The position numbers and the translations under genes were made by a program. Of a stretch of DNA of 21,366 bases, positions 16,391 to 21,366 are shown piece after piece. A model generated the notes under the pieces. It did no database searches. It was not told where the DNA came from and saw only the letters and a list, made by a program, of their open reading frames with translations. Source of the stretch: Prevotella sp. (GTDB lineage Bacteria; Bacteroidota; Bacteroidia; Bacteroidales; Bacteroidaceae); NCBI GenBank assembly GCA_022732315.1, contig JAIJUV010000026.1, forward strand, positions 1-21,366, given 5' to 3'. Within the stretch, counting starts at the first letter, position 1, and each line of letters begins with the position of its first letter.

Positions 16391-16430
16391 TTCACGTATT
16401 TATAGATAGTAACCAATATAAAGAAATATC

Positions 16431-17723
16431 ATGATCTATAATATCGTAATCTATTTCGTCCTTTGGGGCATAGCCATTGCCAGCTTGTTTAATGAAAAGG
16501 TGCGCAAGATGTGGCGTGGCGAGCGTGAGGCTTTCAAGATATTAAAGCAGAAGGTGGATCCCAATGCCAAGTATATCTGGTTTCATGCGGCTTCGCTCGG
16601 CGAGTTTGAGCAGGGACGACCATTGATGGAGCAAATCCGCAAGGATTATCCTCAGTATAAGATTTTGCTCACCTTCTATTCTCCTTCGGGTTATGAGGTG
16701 CGCAAGAACTATGAGGGGGCTGATATCATCTGCTACATGCCTGTGGATACCCGCCTGAATGCCATCCGCTTCCTTCGTCTGGTTCGTCCGGTGATGGCTT
16801 TCTTCATCAAGTATGAATTCTGGTCTAACTTCCTTCATATCCTGAAGCATCGCAATATTCCTACCTATAGTGTGAGCAGCATCTTCCGTGAGGATCAGGT
16901 GTTCTTCAAGTGGTATGGCAGAAGCTATGCGAATGTTCTGAAATGCTTCACCCGTTTCTTCGTGCAGAACGAGGAGAGCAAGCGATTGCTCGAAAGCATC
17001 GGAATCAAGGATGTGGATGTAGTAGGAGATACCCGTTTCGACCGTGTGCTCCAGATTAAGCAGGCAGCTAAACATCTGCCTATCTGCGAGGCTTTCAGAA
17101 GTGGGGTGGCGACGCCGGAAGGAAATGCTTCGGCTTCTTCTGCTTCTTCTTCGGAGGATGCAGTTCATCCTGACTATAAGGTATTCGTTGCTGGTAGTTC
17201 CTGGCCTCCTGATGAGGAAATCTTTATCCGCTTCTTCAATGAGCATAAGGACTGGCGACTGCTGATTGCACCTCATGTGATTGCTGAGGAACATCTGAAG
17301 TTGATTCTTTCTCTCTTGAAGGATAAGAAGGTAGTGCGCTATACGCAGACTACGCCAGAAGAAGCAGCCAAGGCTGATGTGCTGATTATCGATTGCTTCG
17401 GATTGCTGAGCAGCATGTATAATTATGGTGATGTGGCTTATATCGGCGGTGGTTTCGGTGTGGGTATTCATAATACCCTGGAGGCTGCTGTATGGAATAT
17501 GCCGGTAATCTTTGGTCCGAACAATAAGAAATTCCAGGAAGCTCAGGGCTTGCTGAAGTCGGGTGGCGGTTTTGAAATCAATACCTATGAGGACTTCGAT
17601 GGGCTGATGAGTTCCATGATGAACGATGAGGCATTCCTGAAGCAGGCAGGCGATAAGGCTGGAGCTTTCGTGGCGAGTCTTTCGGGTGCCACCGGTAAGG
17701 TTCTGGCAAAGATTGAATTATAA
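16431..17723 (+). CDS. waaA: 3-deoxy-D-manno-octulosonic acid (Kdo) transferase
   Basis: Encodes 430 residues. KdtA/WaaA moves Kdo from CMP-Kdo onto lipid IVA in the inner core of lipopolysaccharide, at the cytoplasmic face of the inner membrane. An N-terminal hydrophobic anchor covers about 3-20. The catalytic glutamate is expected in HAASLGEFEQG (Glu58), matching the HAxSxGE signature of the family. DTRFDRV (200-206) lies at the domain junction. The C-terminal nucleotide-sugar half has GSSWPPDE, APHVI, IGGGFGVGIHNTLEAA and PVIFGPN. An unusual low-complexity insert lies at about 224-246 (rich in Ser and Ala) between the two Rossmann domains. It lies downstream of gltX and has its own strong terminator. 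Confidence 0.95.
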   Translation: MIYNIVIYFVLWGIAIASLFNEKVRKMWRGEREAFKILKQKVDPNAKYIWFHAASLGEFEQGRPLMEQIRKDYPQYKILLTFYSPSGYEVRKNYEGADIICYMPVDTRLNAIRFLRLVRPVMAFFIKYEFWSNFLHILKHRNIPTYSVSSIFREDQVFFKWYGRSYANVLKCFTRFFVQNEESKRLLESIGIKDVDVVGDTRFDRVLQIKQAAKHLPICEAFRSGVATPEGNASASSASSSEDAVHPDYKVFVAGSSWPPDEEIFIRFFNEHKDWRLLIAPHVIAEEHLKLILSLLKDKKVVRYTQTTPEEAAKADVLIIDCFGLLSSMYNYGDVAYIGGGFGVGIHNTLEAAVWNMPVIFGPNNKKFQEAQGLLKSGGGFEINTYEDFDGLMSSMMNDEAFLKQAGDKAGAFVASLSGATGKVLAKIEL

Positions 17724-17773
17724 TATATAAAAGGATTACATTATATAATATATAGTATCTTATATATAAAAAT

Positions 17774-17813
17774 AAAAGGTCTCATGGATTTTGAAAACCA
17801 TGAGACCTTTTTT
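17774..17813. terminator. Bidirectional terminator between kdtA and the nitroreductase gene
   Basis: AAAAGGTCTCATGG (17774-17787) and CCATGAGACCTTTT (17798-17811) form a perfect 14-bp stem with a 10-base loop, ending in TTTTTT on the plus strand. The minus strand also runs into T-rich sequence, so it can end both convergent transcripts. An AT-rich stretch with TTATATA-type repeats (17741-17769) precedes it. Confidence 0.92.
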
Positions 17814-17867
17814 GATGTTTGGCATAGAATTCCATTTGTTTCATTCCATGCTTGTATTATACTTTTC

Positions 17868-18392
17868 CTATTTGATGATGCGGTAGTAATCCTCCTTGCG
17901 AGGCTTCACGGTGTGAGGATGAGCTGAAGCATAACCCAATGCCAGGGCACCTACACCCATCAGACCTTCCGGGAGATTCCAATCCTTCATCAGCTTCTTG
18001 CCTTCTTCTGAAGCGAACATGCCGTCTTCACGGTTGATCCAGCAGGAAGAAAGACCGATAGAGTGGGCGGCAAGCATCATGTTGCCCAAGATGAGGCTGC
18101 CATCCTTTACTCCGTTCACATTGCTTTCAGGAGCCAGGACGATGACGATGGTTGGTGCTCCATAGTAAGGATCGCTCTCTACGCCCATGATGTCTGCGTT
18201 CATCTTGCGGAGCTGTGCGCAAACCTCAGGATTCTGAACTGCTATGATGAAAGGCTCCTGGGTTCCATGTCCTGTTGCTGCCCATGTGCCGGCTTCCAAT
18301 ACAGTCTTCAATTCTTCGTCGGTAATCTGGTCAGCCTTGAAGCGACGAATGCTTCTTCTCTCCTTGATGGCTTTTAAAACTTCATTTTCCAT
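17868..18392 (-). CDS. Nitroreductase family protein (FMN-dependent)
   Basis: Encodes 174 residues, a short single-domain nitroreductase. The family start ERRSIRRFKADQITDEEL (11-28) carries the Arg-Arg-Ser FMN-phosphate motif. WAATGHGTQEPF follows. GAPTIVIVLAPES and the GNMMLAAHSIGLSSCWIN segment are the usual flavin-pocket regions, and LALGYAS is near the end. Such enzymes use NAD(P)H to reduce nitro, quinone or other electrophilic substrates; the real substrate is unknown. There is no signal peptide, so it is cytoplasmic. It lies 74 bp behind the aminotransferase gene on the same strand with no clear promoter of its own in the gap, which suggests cotranscription. Confidence 0.9.
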   Translation of the reverse strand: MENEVLKAIKERRSIRRFKADQITDEELKTVLEAGTWAATGHGTQEPFIIAVQNPEVCAQLRKMNADIMGVESDPYYGAPTIVIVLAPESNVNGVKDGSLILGNMMLAAHSIGLSSCWINREDGMFASEEGKKLMKDWNLPEGLMGVGALALGYASAHPHTVKPRKEDYYRIIK

Positions 18393-18440
18393 GTTATCTT
18401 GTTTTAAACATTGTATTTAGAAATCTTTTCTCTTTCTTTT

Positions 18441-18482
18441 CTCTTTTATGCAGAGCATCTGCTCTTTTATGCAGGGCATCCG
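18441..18482. repeat. 21-bp tandem duplication over the aminotransferase stop codon
   Basis: CTCTTTTATGCAGAGCATCTG (18441-18461, positions given because of length) is followed immediately by a copy at 18462-18482 with two base changes. The second copy contains the stop codon and last codons of the aminotransferase gene; the first reproduces an in-frame second stop just downstream. Confidence 0.9.
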
Positions 18483-19669
18483 CTCAAATCCTCTTCATCC
18501 ATATACTGGCTGAGAACTCGTGCGATGCGAATCAACCCCTGCATCAGGGTCTTGCGAGGACAGGCGATGTTGAGGCGCAGGTAGCCCTGACCAGCCTTTC
18601 TGCCATACATCGTACCGCTGTTGACGAACACCTTGCCGTCATTCATCAGCTTTTCGTAAGCCTCGTCGCTTGATAACTCGAATGGCAGGATGTCGAGCCA
18701 AACCAGATAAGTGCCCTCAAGACGGGTAACGCGAACCTGCGGCAACTCAGAATTGAAGAATTCCTTTACTGCCTGATAGTTCTCGTAGAGATATTGGTTC
18801 AGTTCGTCGAGCCATTCCTCACCCTCGTTGTAGGCAGCCTGGAGAGCGATGACTCCGAAAGGATTGACATCGCAAACCTCGTTGATATTGATGGCGCGGT
18901 TGATGCGGCGGCGCAATGCTGCATCCGGACAGATGATGTTGGCAATCTGGAGTCCGGCAATATTGAATGACTTTGAAGGTGAGTTCAGTACCACACAGTT
19001 GTCACGGCAAGCTTCGCTGATGCTTGCAAATGGAGTATACTGGTAGCCTGGCATGATGAGTTCGCAATGGATTTCATCTGCGATGACCTTTACTCCGTGC
19101 TTGAGACAGATGTCGTTCATTCGCTCCAGTTCCTCTTTCTTCCATACTCTTCCAGCTGGGTTGTGAGGGTTGCAGAGAATAAAGGCGGTGGTCTTCTCGT
19201 CGGCACACTTGCGCTCGAAATCCTCGAAATCGATTTCGTAGGTGCAGTTGCCCACACGCTTCAATTCATTTTCCACTACTTCGCAGCCACTGTTGGTAAT
19301 GCATGAGAAGAAACAGTTGTACACAGGGGTCTGTACCAAGACCTTTTCGCCTGGCATGCAGATTGCCTTCAGGCAGCAGGAGATGGCTGGCACTACGCCC
19401 GAAGTATAGAGAATCCAGTCTTTCTCGATGTTCCACTGGTGGCGGCGGGAAAACCAGTTGGTGATAGCCTCGTAGTAAGAATCCGGTACGAGGGTGTAGC
19501 CGAAGATGCCGTGAGCCACGCGCTTCTGCAGGGCTTCGATGATGCAGGGAGCAGTCTGGAAATCCATGTCTGCTACCCACATCGGAATAACGCCGTCTTC
19601 CTTTACCATATCCCATTTGTAGGAATTGGTACCGCGGCGTTCGATGATTTCATCAAAATTGTATTTCAT
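18467..19669 (-). CDS. PLP-dependent aminotransferase, MalY/PatB type (putative C-S lyase)
   Basis: Encodes 400 residues, the normal size for the MalY/PatB subgroup of fold-type I PLP enzymes. The opening NFDEIIERRGTNSYKWD and IPMWVADMDF are typical. Cofactor residues seen are Asn167 in CNPHNPAGR, Asp198 in IADEIHCEL and the Schiff-base Lys233 in NSPSKSFNIAGLQIAN. Arg365 in GYLRLNIACP should hold the substrate carboxylate. Characterised members cleave cystathionine or cysteine (beta C-S lyase), so sulfur amino acid metabolism is the best guess; transamination cannot be excluded. It is cytoplasmic. The gene is likely read with the nitroreductase gene behind it. A large palindromic element lies 62 bp upstream. 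The last five codons lie in a duplicated 21-bp unit. Confidence 0.92.
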   Translation of the reverse strand: MKYNFDEIIERRGTNSYKWDMVKEDGVIPMWVADMDFQTAPCIIEALQKRVAHGIFGYTLVPDSYYEAITNWFSRRHQWNIEKDWILYTSGVVPAISCCLKAICMPGEKVLVQTPVYNCFFSCITNSGCEVVENELKRVGNCTYEIDFEDFERKCADEKTTAFILCNPHNPAGRVWKKEELERMNDICLKHGVKVIADEIHCELIMPGYQYTPFASISEACRDNCVVLNSPSKSFNIAGLQIANIICPDAALRRRINRAININEVCDVNPFGVIALQAAYNEGEEWLDELNQYLYENYQAVKEFFNSELPQVRVTRLEGTYLVWLDILPFELSSDEAYEKLMNDGKVFVNSGTMYGRKAGQGYLRLNIACPRKTLMQGLIRIARVLSQYMDEEDLSGCPA

Positions 19670-19731
19670 ATTTCTTTTCTATCTATGCTATTTCTTCATT
19701 GCCCATAGGATAAATCTCTTTTTCCCTATTT

Positions 19732-19829
19732 GAAATCTCTGTTCAGCGACCTTGAATGTATATTCAACGACGCTGAACGTACATTCAACGACGTTGAACC
19801 GCCGTTCAGCGTCGTTGAACGGAGATTTC
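19732..19829. repeat. 98-bp palindromic element built of four 21-bp units
   Basis: Four 15-bp imperfect palindromes of form TTCARCGWCSYTGAA begin at 19742, 19763, 19784 and 19805, exactly 21 bp apart, with 6-bp spacers. The whole block is itself a near-palindrome centred on GTAC at 19779-19782. Its outer arms (19732-19750 and 19811-19829) match at 17 of 19 positions. It lies in the 240-bp gap between the DUF3737 and aminotransferase genes. No T-run follows on the minus strand, so it is not an ordinary terminator. The rest of the gap (19830-19909) holds a small CCTTAAA/TTTAAGG inverted repeat (19852-19881) and nothing else I can name. Confidence 0.85.
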
Positions 19830-19909
19830 TCTTAATACTACGAACATTTTTCCTTAAAGGCAATGCTTATTTTGTTTAAGGGAATACAGAATCGCAATGA
19901 ATGCTTCTG

Positions 19910-20764
19910 CTATTTCGAATGGTCGATGATTTCACATGCTCCCTTTGGGGCCTTGGCAAACTCGGTGTAGGTTACGCTTCCCACTTCATCTGCCTCGATT
20001 CTTCCGGAAATAGGGTTCTTGATGTTGGTAATGGCTCCCTTGATGTGCGCATCGATATTGGTACAATCTTCAAAGGCACGGTCGCATTCCTTGTCAAAGG
20101 TGCAATCCTCCAATGTCACATGATTCATATAGCAGAGAGGCTGCTCGCCGCTGATGTGGCAACGCACCAGCTTGATGTTCTTGCTGTGCCAGGCGAGATA
20201 TTCGCCATTCAGTTCTGAATCATAAACCGTCACATTCTCGCACTCCCAGAAACTGTCCTTAGTCGTAATCTTGGCATTGTGAATCTCCACGTTGCTGCAG
20301 TATTGGAATACATACTTGGAGTCGCTCTCCAATCCATCTACATAGATATTCTTGGAGAACATGAATGGATAGGTGCCGTCGTGGAGCTTTACGTTCTTCA
20401 GTTTCAGACCATCTACCTTCCAGAAAGTCTCGTCAGCATCGGTGAGGTTCACATTCTCCAGTTCCAGGTTCTTCATTTCGCGGAAGAATTTTGGACCATC
20501 GATGGTACAGTCCTTCATTACCATATTATCACTATACCAGATGGCAGAACGGCTTTCTGGAGCGAAGTAGCAGTCTGTGATAAGGGAACCGTCCACATGC
20601 CACCAAGGGTATTTGCCATAAAACTTGGAGTTATGGCATTCAATGTTCTTGCAGCACTTGATGCCCGATTCGCCATCTGTAATCGTAATATCTTCCAGGC
20701 GTACGTCATGCGCACCAAAAAGAGGGCGTTCGCCGCCGAATGATTTGTTCTTTATCAGTTCCAT
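19910..20764 (-). CDS. DUF3737 family right-handed beta-helix protein
   Basis: Encodes 284 residues. The sequence is a series of short beta-helix turns of about 20 residues, each with a pattern like xxVxLxNVxLxD: IECHNSKFYG, LITDCYFAPE, MVMKDCTIDG, LELENVNLTD, LKLKNVKLHD, VEIHNAKITT, VTVYDSELNG, IKLVRCHISG, VTLEDCTFDK. The start MELIKNKSFGGERPLFGAHD and the SRSAIWYSDN segment fit DUF3737. No function is known; such helices often bind or modify carbohydrates, but no catalytic residues can be named. There is no signal peptide, so it is probably cytoplasmic. The start is supported by AGAAAGGA about 10 bases upstream. It is the first gene of a possible three-gene minus-strand set with the aminotransferase and nitroreductase, though the 240-bp gap weakens that. 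Confidence 0.85.
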   Translation of the reverse strand: MELIKNKSFGGERPLFGAHDVRLEDITITDGESGIKCCKNIECHNSKFYGKYPWWHVDGSLITDCYFAPESRSAIWYSDNMVMKDCTIDGPKFFREMKNLELENVNLTDADETFWKVDGLKLKNVKLHDGTYPFMFSKNIYVDGLESDSKYVFQYCSNVEIHNAKITTKDSFWECENVTVYDSELNGEYLAWHSKNIKLVRCHISGEQPLCYMNHVTLEDCTFDKECDRAFEDCTNIDAHIKGAITNIKNPISGRIEADEVGSVTYTEFAKAPKGACEIIDHSK

Positions 20765-20802
20765 ATTTTCTTTTATCCTTTCTTGATTATTATTTCTGTT
20801 TG

Positions 20803-20818
20803 CAAAAATACAAAAATA
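20803..20818 (-). promoter_or_regulatory. Tandem -7 promoter boxes for the DUF3737 gene
   Basis: On the minus strand TATTTTTG occurs twice in a row (20803-20810 and 20811-20818); both are exact TAnnTTTG matches. No well-placed TTTG is found 19-21 bp further upstream. Predicted starts are near 20796 or 20804, giving a leader of 30-40 bases. Confidence 0.5.
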
Positions 20819-20907
20819 ATGCCAAAGTCGTATAACCTACTCTACTGAAAAATGTAACTATTTGGCGTATTTGCCTAGAATAGGGCATTTGGGATGGATG
20901 AGAAATC

Positions 20908-20950
20908 AAAAAAAGGCTGAATCATGAAGCATTTTCACGATTCAGCCCTT
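20908..20950 (-). terminator. Terminator of malate dehydrogenase
   Basis: GGCTGAATC (20915-20923) and GATTCAGCC (20939-20947) form a 9-bp stem, extended inside by ATGA/TCAC with one mismatch. On the minus strand the second arm is followed by seven T. It lies 37 bp behind the stop codon of the dehydrogenase gene. Confidence 0.9.
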
Positions 20951-20984
20951 ATCGAGTTAACTTCTAAAAATCCGAAGTGGAGAA

Positions 20985-21366
20985 TTACAAGTTAGGGTTC
21001 ATCTCTTTCCACTCAGCTACTGGAGGAACGATGCCAAGCTCTACGATCTCATCGCGCATCTTGCAGAGGTGCTCGTAAGACTTCTGGAGGCTAGCGAGCT
21101 CTTCCTCAGTACCTGTAGGCTCTGTGAAGTGAACACCAGTCTTGTCGATAGTAGTAGGCATAGCCATCATTACGTTCTTGAAACCGAGCTTGTCGTGGTT
21201 TACATAGCAACCTGCTGGCAATGTGAACTTCTCGCCACCCATAGCAGCCTCGATCATCTTAACTGCGTTGTAAGCTGGGCTCTGGAATGAAGAACGGCCA
21301 CGGAGCTTGATGATGTTAGAACCACCCTGTACTGTGTGGTGCTTGATCTCCTCCCAACGCTCGTCA
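20985..21366 (-). CDS. mdh: Malate dehydrogenase, C-terminal part (gene continues past window end)
   Basis: The last 126 or so codons of a minus-strand gene; the frame is open to the window edge, so the start lies outside. The visible part contains GRSSFQSPAYNAVKMIEAAM, the C-terminal substrate-domain helix of the lactate/malate dehydrogenase superfamily, then KFTLPAGCYV and the terminal helix KSYEHLCKMRDEIVELGIVPP. These match Bacteroidetes malate dehydrogenases, which reduce oxaloacetate to malate with NADH in the reductive succinate pathway. The catalytic His-Asp pair and the Rossmann nucleotide motif are outside the window, so lactate dehydrogenase is not formally excluded. A good terminator follows. 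Confidence 0.83.
   Translation of the reverse strand, partial: DERWEEIKHHTVQGGSNIIKLRGRSSFQSPAYNAVKMIEAAMGGEKFTLPAGCYVNHDKLGFKNVMMAMPTTIDKTGVHFTEPTGTEEELASLQKSYEHLCKMRDEIVELGIVPPVAEWKEMNPNL

Noticed and set aside
19742..19819. CRISPR-like array
   Set aside because: Repeats are 15-bp palindromes with 6-bp spacers; CRISPR needs repeats and spacers of roughly 25-40 bp, and no cas genes are present.
20821..20866. GCCAAA/TTTGGC inverted repeat upstream of DUF3737
   Set aside because: Only six base pairs with a 34-base gap; likely by chance.

Overview
The window reads as chromosomal DNA of a Bacteroidota member, most likely Bacteroidales and close to Prevotella/Segatella. Three things point there: a Bacteroidetes-type 5S rRNA end; repeated promoters of the Bacteroidetes form (TTTG about 20 bp before TAnnTTTG); and a type IX secretion (gliding/Por) operon in the order seen in Porphyromonas and Prevotella. 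The genus is an inference from protein style; nothing here fixes the species.

Layout. Positions 1-90 hold the 3' part of 5S rRNA and its terminator, followed by an array of CACAGATTT repeats that runs into the promoter of a small gene. That gene (261-878) looks like a decayed SAM-methyltransferase relative. A 73-residue DUF2795 protein follows (1003-1224). Positions 1363-7466 are the T9SS core operon porP/sprF-gldK-gldL-gldM-gldN, with a small outer-membrane beta-barrel gene (7530-8165) behind it. A compact terminator/promoter junction then leads into priA (8303-10576). Two minus-strand genes follow: a FadL/OmpP1-type outer-membrane protein and a 7TM-HD (PgpH-like) phosphohydrolase. The second is divergent from gltX, which is followed by the Kdo transferase gene kdtA/waaA. 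The last part is minus strand: nitroreductase, MalY/PatB-type aminotransferase, DUF3737 beta-helix protein, and the 3' end of malate dehydrogenase cut by the window edge.

How the genes work together. GldL and GldM form the proton-driven inner-membrane motor, GldK and GldN the periplasmic ring under the outer membrane, and PorP/SprF an outer-membrane partner. KdtA supplies the lipid A-Kdo core of the same envelope. PriA, GltX and malate dehydrogenase are housekeeping. The 7TM-HD protein probably degrades cyclic di-AMP.

Most of the window is ordinary core genome. The least explained structure is a 98-bp near-palindrome at 19732-19829, made of four 15-bp palindromes spaced exactly 21 bp apart, just upstream of the aminotransferase gene. 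Other points: a 21-bp tandem duplication across that aminotransferase's stop codon, a strong hairpin between gltX and kdtA, a long Ser/Ala/Gly linker in GldL containing six TCT codons in a row, and the methyltransferase-like gene without its SAM motif. No stretch longer than 300 bases lacks a gene. No insertion sequence, CRISPR array or tRNA was seen.
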